The notes below the pieces were generated by a model that made no database searches, was not told the DNA's origin, and worked only from the letters and a program-made list of their open reading frames with translations. The position numbers were made by a program, and so were the translations under genes. Positions 18,151 to 28,940 of a DNA stretch of 64,000 nt are shown in pieces (position 1 is the stretch's first letter; each line of letters opens with the position of its first letter). Source of the stretch: Mesorhizobium loti (GTDB lineage: Bacteria > Pseudomonadota > Alphaproteobacteria > Rhizobiales > Rhizobiaceae); the NCBI RefSeq assembly GCF_002858745.1, contig NZ_PJRO01000013.1, positions 124,001-188,000 of the forward strand, read 5' to 3'.

Positions 18151-18205
18151 AGAGCGCTTCCGCTTTCGCGGAAACGGTCTAAGCATTTGTTTTTACGCAA
18201 TTCAG
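18151..18205. repeat. Partial palindromic repeat element, copy 3
   Basis: Starts AGAGCGCTTCCGC, pairs with GCGGAAACGGTCT, and continues into TTTACGCAATTC, the junction seen in full copies. The second half of the element is absent, replaced by the acnA terminator. Confidence 0.65.
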
Positions 18206-18208
18206 AAC

Positions 18209-18240
18209 ACAAAACCGCCGGAACTTTCGTTCCGGCGGCC
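18209..18240 (-). terminator. Rho-independent terminator of acnA
   Basis: On the minus strand CCGCCGGAAC-GAAA-GTTCCGGCGG (10-bp perfect arms, 18215-18238) is followed by TTTTGTGTT. It starts about 25 bases beyond the acnA stop. Confidence 0.92.
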
Positions 18241-18264
18241 TATTCTTGGATGTTTCAACCGTTG

Positions 18265-20955
<2,691 letters not shown>

Positions 20956-21342
20956 GAGCGATCCATCCTTGTCTGTTCAGCCTGAAAGGGAACGGACTCC
21001 GATGGGCATGCTCATCACGCGCAAAGGTGCGGGTACGGCCATTTCCGCTGTCCGCTCCCAAGCAACCCGAGCCGTTCAAGGCGGCGCGTGCGCTGGTTCG
21101 GCGCATATTCATTTTGCCTTCCCCGACCGCTGGGGTTGGTAAGGGTGCATATAGAGAAGATCCTTGAATAGTTCTAGAGCAATTCCAGCAAAAGTGCGCA
21201 GCGGTTTTGCGTCCGGAATTGCGTAAAAATAAAGAGTTAGAGCGTTTCCGCGTTTCCGCTAAAGCGGAAACGCTCTAGACACGGAAACGGCATTTTTTGC
21301 TGCGACGAACGCGCTGCCATTCGGACTTTCGACGAAGGGGAC
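20956..21342. other. Divergent acnA-ccmA intergenic region (387 bp)
   Basis: Must carry the promoters of both acnA and the ccm genes. Its ccm-proximal half is filled by a full composite palindromic repeat (21174-21279). I could not assign -35/-10 boxes with confidence. No open frame looks coding. Confidence 0.6.
21174..21279. repeat. Composite palindromic repeat element, copy 4 (full length)
   Basis: Two hairpins joined by an AT-rich linker. First, GAGCAATTCC...GGAATTGCG with the inner GCAAAAGTGCGCAGCGGTTTTGC (about 21177-21222). Second, TTAGAGCGTTTCCGC...GCGGAAACGCTCTA (about 21237-21279). It lies 63 bp upstream of ccmA. Confidence 0.85.
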
Positions 21343-21954
21343 ATGATGCGGCTGATCGCCGAAAATCTGAGCGGAGAGCGCGGCGGCGAGCCGGTTTTCG
21401 AAGATATCGGCTTCTCCGTCGAAGACGGCGAGAGCCTCGTGGTCACCGGGCCCAACGGCTCGGGCAAGTCAACCCTGCTGCGTGTCGTCGCCGGTTTCCT
21501 GCCTGCCGCCGCCGGCGGTGTGCGAATCGCAGAAGGTAAAGAGGCTTTTCCAAGCGTGGCATCCGCCTGCCACTACCTCGGCCATCAAAACGCGATGAAG
21601 ACGGCACTGACGGTGACGGAGAACCTTGCCTTCTGGCAACGCTTCTGCGGCGAGGGCCGGCTCGGGATCGGCGAGGCCCTCGATGCGGTCGGATTGGGCG
21701 GCATCGGCCATTTGCCTTTCGGCTATCTCTCCACCGGCCAGCGCCGACGCGCCGCCATTGCCAAGCTGCTCGTCTCGCACCGGCCGGTCTGGCTGCTGGA
21801 CGAGCCTACCGCAGGCCTCGACAAGGCATCCGAACATCGCTTCACCGACCTGATGAGTGCCCATTGCGCGGCTGGTGGCATCGTCATAGCCGCCACCCAT
21901 CAGCCCTTGGGACTGGAAAGGGCAAAGACGCTGGAGATGGGGAGGTCGTCCTGA
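21343..21954 (+). CDS. ccmA: Cytochrome c biogenesis ATP-binding export protein CcmA
   Basis: ATPase of the CcmABCD complex that releases holo-CcmE (heme chaperone) for cytochrome c maturation. Walker A GPNGSGKST near 32-40, a FGYLSTGQRRRAAIAKLL signature region (LSTGQ instead of LSGGQ, common in CcmA) and Walker B VWLLDEPTAGLD are present in 203 residues, the normal length. ATG 21343 and the next ATG (21346) are both possible starts. The stop TGA overlaps the ccmB ATG. Confidence 0.95.
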   Translation: MMRLIAENLSGERGGEPVFEDIGFSVEDGESLVVTGPNGSGKSTLLRVVAGFLPAAAGGVRIAEGKEAFPSVASACHYLGHQNAMKTALTVTENLAFWQRFCGEGRLGIGEALDAVGLGGIGHLPFGYLSTGQRRRAAIAKLLVSHRPVWLLDEPTAGLDKASEHRFTDLMSAHCAAGGIVIAATHQPLGLERAKTLEMGRSS

Positions 21955-22619
21955 TGCTTGCCCTCTATCTCCGCGACCTCAAACTGGGTGTCCGTGCCGG
22001 CGGCGGCGCACTGACCGGCGTCATTTTCTTTCTCGCCGTCATCGCCACCATCCCTTTTGGTGTCGGCCCGGACCTCAACCTGCTTGCCCGCATCGGCCCG
22101 GCGATCCTCTGGATCGGCGCCTTGCTTGCTTCATTGCTTGGCCTGGATCGCCTGTTCCAGGCCGAACGCGAGGATGGCTCGCTCGATCTGCTTGTGCTCG
22201 GCGGCGATCGCCACATGCTGACCCTCACCGTTTTCGTCAAATGCCTGGCACACTGGACCGTCAGCGTGCTGCCGCTGGTCGCGGCCGCGCCTTTGCTCGG
22301 CCTGTTCATGAACATGAACCCGACCGGTATCGGCGCAACTGCATTGACCTTGCTGGTCGGCACCCCGGCCATCACGTTCATCGGTGCCGCTGGCGCGGCC
22401 GTGGCTGTGGCACTGCCGCGTGGTGGCCTGCTGATTTCGGTGCTGGTTCTGCCGATCACCATTCCGGTGCTGATCTTTGGTGTCTCGGCCAGCTATGGCG
22501 CTGTCAACGATCCCGATCCTTTTTTTCAGCCTTTCCTCATTCTTGCCGCGCTGACGTTGTTTCTGGCGGTGATCGGGCCGGTCGCCGCCGCCCTGGCATT
22601 GCGCCACAACGGTGATTGA
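21954..22619 (+). CDS. ccmB: Heme exporter subunit CcmB
   Basis: Six-helix membrane subunit partnering CcmA in cytochrome c maturation. The 221-residue protein starts at MLALYLRDLKLGVRAGG, with GGGGAGG as ribosome site, and its ATG shares a base with the ccmA stop. The FQAEREDGSLDLL motif in the first cytoplasmic loop (near 66-78) is a CcmB signature. In related genomes ccmC follows directly; here it does not. Confidence 0.95.
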   Translation: MLALYLRDLKLGVRAGGGALTGVIFFLAVIATIPFGVGPDLNLLARIGPAILWIGALLASLLGLDRLFQAEREDGSLDLLVLGGDRHMLTLTVFVKCLAHWTVSVLPLVAAAPLLGLFMNMNPTGIGATALTLLVGTPAITFIGAAGAAVAVALPRGGLLISVLVLPITIPVLIFGVSASYGAVNDPDPFFQPFLILAALTLFLAVIGPVAAALALRHNGD

Positions 22620-22625
22620 CGGCCA

Positions 22626-22649
22626 TTAGAGCGCACGCGTCCGTTCGGA
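22626..22649. repeat. Half of a palindromic repeat at the expected position of ccmC
   Basis: TTAGAGCGCACGCGTCCGTTCGGA matches one arm plus the centre of the hairpin seen twice at 57703-57746 and 57806-57850 (read on the opposite strand), then homology stops. It is located 7 bases after the ccmB stop. Confidence 0.6.
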
Positions 22650-22743
22650 AACACTTTGAATTTGCGGCAGGGTGCGGCGCGGCGCCTGATTGCGCCGTCA
22701 AAGGGCGAGGACTAAGGGTAGGCATGATCGCAAAAGGCCAAGC

Positions 22744-22911
22744 ATGAGTGCACACGCTCTTTATGTAACTGCTGCCTATGGCATCACCGCCATTGCCTTG
22801 GCCGGCCTGATCGGCTGGATCCTGCTCGACCAGCGCGCCCGCAACCGGGAACTCGCCGAATTGGAGGCCGCCGGCGTCCGCCGTCGTTCCGACAAGGCCG
22901 GCAGATCATGA
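22744..22911 (+). CDS. ccmD: Heme exporter protein CcmD
   Basis: A 55-residue single-span membrane protein that stabilises heme-loaded CcmE with CcmC. It has the typical short N-terminus, one hydrophobic helix (near 6-28) and a charged tail DQRARNRELAELEAAG that matches the CcmD consensus. AAAGG precedes the ATG. It stands 124 bp after ccmB with no ccmC between, and its stop is 13 bp before the ccmG start. Confidence 0.88.
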   Translation: MSAHALYVTAAYGITAIALAGLIGWILLDQRARNRELAELEAAGVRRRSDKAGRS

Positions 22912-22924
22912 AAGCGGTGCTAAC

Positions 22925-23503
22925 GTGAGCGAACAGACCGAAACACCTGGGCGCCGCCGTTTCAAACCGATCCTGCTGCTGCCATTGGCAATCTTCCTCG
23001 GACTCGCTGGTCTTTTCCTGACGCAATTGCTGTCCGGGCGGGATATTTCTGCCATCCCTTCGGCGCTGATCGGCCAGGACGCGCCGGAGACGAACCTCCC
23101 ACCCCTGGAAGGCAGCAACCTGCCGGGCCTGGATTCGTCCGAATTCGAAGGCCAGGTCACACTGCTCAATGTCTTCGCCTCGTGGTGTGTGCCATGCCGT
23201 GAAGAGCACCCGGTACTGATGGGCCTTGCCCAGGACAAGCGGTTCGTGATGGCGGCGCTGAATTACAAAGACAAACCGGAAAATGCCCGCCGTTTCTTCG
23301 GCGAACTCGGCAATCCGTTCAACGTCATCGGTGTCGATGCAAACGGTCGTGCCGCGATCAACTGGGGTGTTTATGGCGTCCCGGAAACCTTCCTGATCGA
23401 CAAGGATGGCAAGGTCGCCTTCAAATATGTCGGCCCGCTGACCCCGCAGACCGCCAAGGCACTGCTTCTGCCGGAAATCGAAAAGGCGCTGGCGGCAGAC
23501 TAA
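22925..23503 (+). CDS. ccmG: Thiol:disulfide interchange protein CcmG/DsbE
   Basis: Membrane-anchored periplasmic thioredoxin that reduces apocytochrome c cysteines before heme attachment. The 192-residue protein has an N-terminal anchor (near 15-34), the active site WCVPC (C88, C91), and the cis-Pro region GVPETF. The start is GTG 22925 after the ccmD stop. It is the last gene of the ccm operon, followed by a strong terminator. Confidence 0.94.
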   Translation: MSEQTETPGRRRFKPILLLPLAIFLGLAGLFLTQLLSGRDISAIPSALIGQDAPETNLPPLEGSNLPGLDSSEFEGQVTLLNVFASWCVPCREEHPVLMGLAQDKRFVMAALNYKDKPENARRFFGELGNPFNVIGVDANGRAAINWGVYGVPETFLIDKDGKVAFKYVGPLTPQTAKALLLPEIEKALAAD

Positions 23504-23576
23504 AGCGCCCCGCCCTAACTGGACGCAAAGGACGCTTTGCACCTGAATCTGCGGGTTGACCAACTTGACCCATGGT

Positions 23577-23620
23577 AAGCCGACTTGTCTGCCTGCCTGA
23601 TAGGCAAACAAGCGGCTTTT
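23577..23620 (+). terminator. Terminator of the ccm operon
   Basis: AAGCCG-A-CTTGTCTGCCT and AGGCAAACAAG-CGGCTT form a 17-bp stem (one bulge, one mismatch) around GCCTGAT, followed by TTTTCG. An alternative reading as an operator for the next gene is possible because the inner 10-bp arms are near-perfect. Confidence 0.7.
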
Positions 23621-23696
23621 CGATTACCTTTCCCTCAATGGCCGCAAGGGAGGGCGCCGCAACGGCGCTCGCGGCCTGAAAAGGGAGGGGACTTCG

Positions 23697-24590
23697 ATGC
23701 AGGACAGTTCCGCGCTGACCATCTTTCTGCCGCTTGCACTCGGCGTCATCATGCTGGGCCTCGGCCTGTCGCTGACGCTCCAGGATTTCCGCAACGTTCT
23801 CCAGAAACCAAAAGCCGTGATCGTCGCGCTGCTCTGCCAGACGCTGATCCTGCCGCTGGCCTGCCTGGCTCTCGTTTATCTGTTCGAACTCGAACCCGCA
23901 TTGGCTGTCGGCATGATGCTGCTGGCGGCCAGCCCCGGCGGCACGTCAGCCAATCTCTACAGCCATCTCGCCGGCGGCGACGTGGCGCTCAACATCACGC
24001 TGACGGCGATCAACTCGGCGCTGTCGATCGCCACGCTGCCCCTGATCGTCAATTGGTCGCTCGCGCATTTCATGACCGGTGACCAGGCGATCCCGCTGCA
24101 GTTCGCGAAGGTCCTGCAGGTGTTCGTCATCGTGCTCGGACCGGTCCTGATCGGCATGTGGCTGCGCAGCCGCTTCCCGGCATTCGCCGCACGCATGGCG
24201 CAGCCGGTCAAGATACTGTCGATGGTATTCCTGTTTGCGGTGGTCGTGGTGGCGCTGGTTCAGGAGTGGGAGACGGCCGTAGCCTGGGGTCCGGTGGTTG
24301 GCCTGGCCGCGCTCGCCTTCAACCTCGTCAGTCTGGCGGTCGGTTATTGCGTACCGCGTGCTGCGGGTATCGACAGACGGCAGGCGACCGCCATCGGCAT
24401 GGAGATCGGCATCCATAACGGCACGCTGGCGATCGCCATCGCGCTCAGCCCGCTTTTGCTCAACAATGCGACAATGGCAGTGCCGGCCGCCATCTACGGG
24501 GTCATCGCCTTCGTTACGGCTGCGATCTTCGGCTATTGGCTGAAGCGGGCTCAAACCGAACCGACGGCTGCAGAGAAGCCATCCCGATAA
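23697..24590 (+). CDS. Bile acid:sodium symporter family (BASS/SBF) carrier
   Basis: A 297-residue inner-membrane protein with about nine to ten hydrophobic segments. The LAASPGGTSANLYSHLAGGD stretch near 82-101 and the EIGIHNGTLAIAIA stretch near 239-252 are the two crossover-region signatures of the family, which transports organic anions with sodium. The natural substrate in bacteria is usually unknown (pantoate or pyruvate in some cases). It is a single gene bounded by a perfect palindromic terminator. Confidence 0.88.
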   Translation: MQDSSALTIFLPLALGVIMLGLGLSLTLQDFRNVLQKPKAVIVALLCQTLILPLACLALVYLFELEPALAVGMMLLAASPGGTSANLYSHLAGGDVALNITLTAINSALSIATLPLIVNWSLAHFMTGDQAIPLQFAKVLQVFVIVLGPVLIGMWLRSRFPAFAARMAQPVKILSMVFLFAVVVVALVQEWETAVAWGPVVGLAALAFNLVSLAVGYCVPRAAGIDRRQATAIGMEIGIHNGTLAIAIALSPLLLNNATMAVPAAIYGVIAFVTAAIFGYWLKRAQTEPTAAEKPSR

Positions 24591-24595
24591 GCAAA

Positions 24596-24625
24596 GAACC
24601 CGAAAGCCGGCCGGCTTTCGGGTTC
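24596..24625. terminator. Perfect 30-bp palindrome, probable bidirectional terminator
   Basis: GAACCCGAAAGCCGG and its exact reverse complement abut with no loop, 3 bases after the carrier stop codon. The T-run is weak (CAACAATTT on the plus strand, TTTGC on the minus), so efficiency is uncertain. It separates two convergent genes. Confidence 0.65.
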
Positions 24626-24684
24626 CAACAATTTCCACTGCCGGACGCCGAGGATTCCTCCTCGGAAGACCAGCGATAGACGGC

Positions 24685-24849
24685 TTAGCCGTAGATCTGC
24701 CTGCGGACGTTATAGAGCATCTCGGCGCGGTTGCCGTTGAAGTCGGCAAGGTCGCGGTCGGTCAGGCTCTGGATTTCGTTGACGAGCTGGTTGTAGCGCT
24801 TGCGCTTGGCCATGCTGTCACGGGCACGGGAAACGATATTGAGGATCAT
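24685..24849 (-). CDS. DUF1127 small protein
   Basis: A 54-residue basic protein of the DUF1127 (YjiS-like) family, with the core KRKRYNQLVNEIQSLTDRDLADF. In other alphaproteobacteria such small proteins bind RNA and affect phosphate, carbon or sRNA turnover; the role here is inferred only by family. The start at 24849 is supported by AAGGAA about 9 bases upstream. A palindromic repeat begins 19 bp upstream, so it lies in or over the promoter/5' UTR. Confidence 0.85.
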   Translation of the reverse strand: MILNIVSRARDSMAKRKRYNQLVNEIQSLTDRDLADFNGNRAEMLYNVRRQIYG

Positions 24850-24867
24850 GGCGAAATTCCTTCGCTT

Positions 24868-24945
24868 GAGCAATTCCAGGAAAAGTGCGTAGCGGTTTTC
24901 CGTCCGGAATTGCGTTTCCGCGTTTCCGTTTTGCGGAAACGCTCA
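24868..24945. repeat. Composite palindromic repeat element, copy 5 (short form)
   Basis: GAGCAATTCCAGGAAAAGTGCG...GGAATTGCG runs directly into TTTCCGCGTTTCCGTTTTGCGGAAACGCTC without the AT-rich linker of copy 4. It occupies the region just upstream of the DUF1127 gene. Confidence 0.82.
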
Positions 24946-25086
24946 ATTGCCGCATTGACGCGGCGGTTAGTCCTCCCTTTCAATTACCAACATGACATAG
25001 TTTGTGTGCGTTGCAAAACAAGATGCTGCATTGCAGCATTGCGCCCCGTGCATGGCCGGTTAATGTCGAATTAATCGATTGAACGA

Positions 25087-25737
25087 TTATTTTTCGGGCT
25101 GTTCTTCGATCGTATGCCGCATGATCAGCGGCATCTGGCTGAAGGTGAACAGCAGCGTGATCGGCATGATGCCCCACACCTTGAAGTACAGCCAGGTGCT
25201 CTCGGAAAAGTTGCGCCATACCACTTCGTTGACCACGGCCAGGAAGAAGAAGAACAGGCCCCACCGGAAGGTGAGTTTGCGCCAGCCTTCGGCATCGAGC
25301 TTGAAAGCGGTGTCGAAGACATAGGCAAGCAGCGACTTGCCGAACAGCAACCCACCCAGCAGCACCGCCCCGAACAGCGAATTGATGATGGTGGGTTTCA
25401 TGAAGGCGAAGGTCTTGTCCTGCAGCCAGATCGCCAGCGCGCCGAACACAAAAACCACCACGGCCGAGACCAGCGGCATGATCGGCAAGCTGCGTGTCAA
25501 AAGCCAGGAAACGGTCAGCGAGATCGCGGTCGCTGCCATGAAGAAGGCGGTAGCGATCAGGATCGGCTCGCCGAGTTCCGCCAGCACCGGGAACTTCTGC
25601 GCCAGCCACTCACCGCGCAACGTCGTGAAGAAGAAGACAAGACCGGGCCCAAGCTCCAGCAGGAACTTGAGGCCAGGATTCAACGCCTTCTTGCGTGGGT
25701 CGGACGGGTCTTGTTCGAGAATGGGTTCGTTCATCAT
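25087..25737 (-). CDS. yciB: Septation protein A / YciB
   Basis: Inner-membrane protein of about five helices linked to cell-envelope synthesis and septation. The 216-residue protein contains the family motifs [13 protein letters not shown] near 24-36, [10 protein letters not shown] near 115-124 and [17 protein letters not shown] near 171-187. It directly follows ftsY on the minus strand with its ATG next to the ftsY stop, so the two are cotranscribed, an order usual in Rhizobiales. Confidence 0.94.
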   Translation of the reverse strand: MMNEPILEQDPSDPRKKALNPGLKFLLELGPGLVFFFTTLRGEWLAQKFPVLAELGEPILIATAFFMAATAISLTVSWLLTRSLPIMPLVSAVVVFVFGALAIWLQDKTFAFMKPTIINSLFGAVLLGGLLFGKSLLAYVFDTAFKLDAEGWRKLTFRWGLFFFFLAVVNEVVWRNFSESTWLYFKVWGIMPITLLFTFSQMPLIMRHTIEEQPEK

Positions 25738-27624
25738 CTATCCAACGCCTGCGATCGCCTTGGCGAAATCGCTGGCGGAAAAAGGTTCAAGGTCGTCGAC
25801 CTGCTCGCCGACACCGATAAAGTAGACCGGCAGCTTATGTTTGGCGGCGATTGCGACAAGAATACCGCCGCGCGCGGTGCCGTCCAGCTTCGTCATCACC
25901 AGCCCGTTGACGCCCGCGATGTTGCGGAAGATCTCGACCTGGTTGAGTGCGTTCTGGCCGGTGGTCGCATCCACCGTCTGCAACACCGTGTGCGGCGCCT
26001 CAGGATCGAGCTTGCCCAGGACGCGCACGATCTTCTCCAGTTCCGCCATCAGTTCGGCCTTGTTCTGCAGGCGGCCGGCCGTGTCGATGATCAGGACGTC
26101 GGAACCGGCTTCCTTGGCCTTTTCGAAGGCGTCATAGGCGAGGCCAGCGGCATCGGCGCCAAGCTTGGTGGCGATGACAGGCGATTTGGTGCGTTCACCC
26201 CAGATCTTGAGCTGCTCGATGGCTGCCGCACGAAACGTATCGCCAGCGGCCAGCATCACCGAAAGCCCACCGTCGGTGAGTTTGGCGGCAAGCTTGCCGA
26301 TGGTGGTGGTTTTGCCGGTGCCGTTGACGCCAACGACCAAGATGACATGCGGCTTGTGCGACAGGTCGAGTTCCAGAGGCTTCGCCACCGGCCCCAGCAC
26401 CTTTTCCACCTCGGCGGCCATCACCGCGCGCACTTCCGTGTCGGAGACGTCCTTGCCATAGCGGCTGGAAGCCAGCGAATCGGTGACGCGCAACGCCGTC
26501 TCCACGCCAAGATCGGCACGAATCAGCACGTCTTCCAGATCCTGCAGCGTTTCTTCGTCGAGCTTGCGCTTGGTGAAGACGCCGGCGATGTTGCCGCTCA
26601 GCTCGCGCGACGAGCGGGCCAGCCCCTCGCGCATGCGCTGGAACCACGAGCGCTTCGGCGTCGGTTCAGGCGCCTTCTCGGCTTCGGTTTTCTGCTCGAC
26701 CTTCTTGCTGACTGTAACCTTGCCAGCCGTTGAACGTGCTGCTGCCTGTTCCGCAACAGATGCAGGCTGCTCGGTCACTTCGACCTTGGGCGCTTCCGCC
26801 GGTTCGGACGAAGGGGTCTCAGGGACCATCTCGACTTCAGCTATTTCCGCTGCAGCCTCGGATTCCGCTTGCGGCACATCTTCGACGACTGTCTCGGGCT
26901 CGACCGCCGTTGCAGGCTCTTCTTCGGCCTCTCGTGTCTCGGGCTGCCTTTCCGGCTCGGGTTGTTCAACCTCCGGCTCGCTTTCCGGCGCTGCAGCAAC
27001 TGGCTCGGCTACCGTATCCGCTTCCGGTTCAGGCGTTGCCTCGACTTCGGCGACAGGTTCCGGTTCGACCGGCTCGACGACAGGCGCCGCCGGCTCAGGT
27101 TCAGCAACAACCCCCGGCTGCCCAGCCTCGATCGGCGCGGCTGGAACCTGTTCGGGTTCGCCGATTTCCTTTGCTGGCTCGGGCAGTTCCGATTCCGGTA
27201 CCTGCTCAGGCTCCGCGAAGTCCGCAGCGGTTTTTTCCTCGACGGGTTCGGGCACAGCCTCGACAACAGCCGGCTGTTCGACTGTCGGCTCTTCCGGCAG
27301 ATCCTCGATCGTTGCTTCGGGTTCAGCCGCAGTCTCGACCGGTTGTTCTTCGACAGGCGCCCTGGCTTCGGCAGGGACAGCCGGCTCCTCTTTTTCAGGC
27401 TCCGGCCTCTTCTCCAGGGCAGGTGTGACCGCCTTTTGAGCCGTTGTCGCGTCGGCCGGCTCTTCGCGCCTCAGAAAATCAGGGACTTCCTGTTCGGCGG
27501 CGGGCTTGAGCGCTTCCAGCGCATCGAAATTAAGTGGCGGCAGCGGCGCGGTCTCATCGACCTTCTCTTCCACCACTTCCTTCTTGCCGAAAGAAAAGAC
27601 TTTTTTGATGAACCCGAATGCCAT
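25738..27624 (-). CDS. ftsY: Signal recognition particle receptor FtsY
   Basis: SRP receptor GTPase that docks ribosome-SRP complexes at the inner membrane. The C-terminal ~300 residues are the NG domain, with GVNGTGKTT near 433-441, DTAGRLQNKAEL, and TKLDGTARGG. The first ~310 residues are a highly acidic, Glu/Pro/Val/Ala-rich A domain beginning MAFGFIKKVFSFGKK, whose basic amphipathic start can bind lipids. At 628 residues it is longer than E. coli FtsY (497), the extra length being low-complexity. It follows mtaB by 14 bp and precedes yciB. Confidence 0.96.
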   Translation of the reverse strand: MAFGFIKKVFSFGKKEVVEEKVDETAPLPPLNFDALEALKPAAEQEVPDFLRREEPADATTAQKAVTPALEKRPEPEKEEPAVPAEARAPVEEQPVETAAEPEATIEDLPEEPTVEQPAVVEAVPEPVEEKTAADFAEPEQVPESELPEPAKEIGEPEQVPAAPIEAGQPGVVAEPEPAAPVVEPVEPEPVAEVEATPEPEADTVAEPVAAAPESEPEVEQPEPERQPETREAEEEPATAVEPETVVEDVPQAESEAAAEIAEVEMVPETPSSEPAEAPKVEVTEQPASVAEQAAARSTAGKVTVSKKVEQKTEAEKAPEPTPKRSWFQRMREGLARSSRELSGNIAGVFTKRKLDEETLQDLEDVLIRADLGVETALRVTDSLASSRYGKDVSDTEVRAVMAAEVEKVLGPVAKPLELDLSHKPHVILVVGVNGTGKTTTIGKLAAKLTDGGLSVMLAAGDTFRAAAIEQLKIWGERTKSPVIATKLGADAAGLAYDAFEKAKEAGSDVLIIDTAGRLQNKAELMAELEKIVRVLGKLDPEAPHTVLQTVDATTGQNALNQVEIFRNIAGVNGLVMTKLDGTARGGILVAIAAKHKLPVYFIGVGEQVDDLEPFSASDFAKAIAGVG

Positions 27625-27638
27625 GCGTTCCGCTCGTT

Positions 27639-28940
27639 TCAGGCTGCGCGTGCAGTCAGCGGCGCGGCTTCAAGCCGGGCGCCGTCATGACCGGTCACAA
27701 CGGCCTCGATGATTTCGCCGGGCTGCCCGGCGGCAATCGCCGCCAGCGTGAAGCCCTCTGTGCGGCCGAGACCTTCGCGCTCGATGAGAAGCGACTGCGT
27801 GGTGCCGGCCAGGAGCGCCAGATGCCTGGCGTAAGCTGCATCGCCGGCTGCGCGTAGCCGGGCCGCGCGGCTCTTCACCACCTCGCGCCGCACCTGTGGC
27901 ATGCGCGCCGCCGGCGTGCCTTCGCGCGGGCTGAACGGGAAGACGTGCAGATGGGTAAGGCCGCATTCTTCGACGATCGCGATCGAATTCTCAAACATTT
28001 CGTCAGTCTCGGTCGGGAAGCCAGCAATGATGTCGGCACCGAAGACGATGCCGGGTCGCAACTTTCGCACGTCCTCGCAGAACTGGATCGACTGGTCGCG
28101 CAGGTGGCGTCGTTTCATGCGCTTCAGGATCATGTCGTCGCCCGACTGCAGCGACAGATGCAGATGCGGCATCAGCCGGTTTTCGGTGGCGATCGCTTCG
28201 AGCAGGTCGTCATCGGCCTCGATCGAATCGATCGACGACAGGCGCAGCCGCTTCACCTGCGGCACCTGGCGCAGAATGGTTTTCACCAGCTTGCCCAGCC
28301 GCGGCGCCCCTGGCAGATCGGCGCCATAGCTGGTCATGTCGACACCGGAAAGCACGATTTCGGCATAACCGTTGCCGGCCAGCCGCTTGATCTGCTCAAC
28401 CACGGCACCCATCGGCACCGAACGCGAATTGCCGCGCCCATAAGGAATAATGCAGAACGTACAGCGGTGATCGCAGCCATTCTGCACCTGCACGAACGCA
28501 CGCGCGCGACCCTCGATGGCATCGACCATATGCGAGGCCGTTTCCTTCACCGACATGATGTCGTTGACGCGGGCCTTTTCGAAATCATTGACGCCGAAGT
28601 CCGGCAGGGCGCGATAATTATGCGCCTTGAGCTTCTCCTCATTGCCGAGCACGAGATCGACCTCGCCCATGGCCGAGAAATCCTGCGGCTTGGTCTGGGC
28701 AGCGCAGCCGGTGACGATGATGCGCGCTTCCGGGTTCTCGCGCCGTGCCTTGCGGATCGACTGCTTGGCCTGGCGCACCGCCTCGCCGGTAACGGCGCAG
28801 GTGTTGAAGATGATGGCGCCACCCTTCAATGCGCCAAGGCCGGCGCTCTCGGCCTCGCGGCGCATCACCTCGGATTCATAGGTGTTGAGCCGACAACCGA
28901 AGGTGACGACCTCGATCCCCTTGGCGGGCGCTGCGGGCAT
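27639..28940 (-). CDS. mtaB: tRNA t6A37 methylthiotransferase MtaB
   Basis: Radical-SAM enzyme that adds a methylthio group to t6A37 in ANN-decoding tRNAs. The 433-residue protein has the N-terminal cluster site (CRLNTYES, NTCAVT, then VTGCAAQ) and the radical-SAM motif CDHRCTFC near 151-158. The N-terminal motif set VTFGCRLNTYES favours MtaB over MiaB. The ATG shares a base with the dapF stop, so translation is coupled. Confidence 0.93.
   Translation of the reverse strand: MPAAPAKGIEVVTFGCRLNTYESEVMRREAESAGLGALKGGAIIFNTCAVTGEAVRQAKQSIRKARRENPEARIIVTGCAAQTKPQDFSAMGEVDLVLGNEEKLKAHNYRALPDFGVNDFEKARVNDIMSVKETASHMVDAIEGRARAFVQVQNGCDHRCTFCIIPYGRGNSRSVPMGAVVEQIKRLAGNGYAEIVLSGVDMTSYGADLPGAPRLGKLVKTILRQVPQVKRLRLSSIDSIEADDDLLEAIATENRLMPHLHLSLQSGDDMILKRMKRRHLRDQSIQFCEDVRKLRPGIVFGADIIAGFPTETDEMFENSIAIVEECGLTHLHVFPFSPREGTPAARMPQVRREVVKSRAARLRAAGDAAYARHLALLAGTTQSLLIEREGLGRTEGFTLAAIAAGQPGEIIEAVVTGHDGARLEAAPLTARAA

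Noticed and set aside
23585-23611. Near-perfect inverted repeat considered as operator of the BASS carrier
   Set aside because: It extends into a 17-bp stem followed by TTTT, so a terminator of the ccm operon is the better explanation; the operator role is left as an alternative.
25114-26733. 539-codon plus-strand open frame opposite yciB and ftsY
   Set aside because: Crosses two genuine minus-strand genes and looks like antisense translation.
26483-27439. Ser/Gly-rich plus-strand frame that looks like a repetitive surface protein
   Set aside because: It is the antisense of the Glu/Pro/Ala-rich ftsY A domain; the repetition comes from that region.
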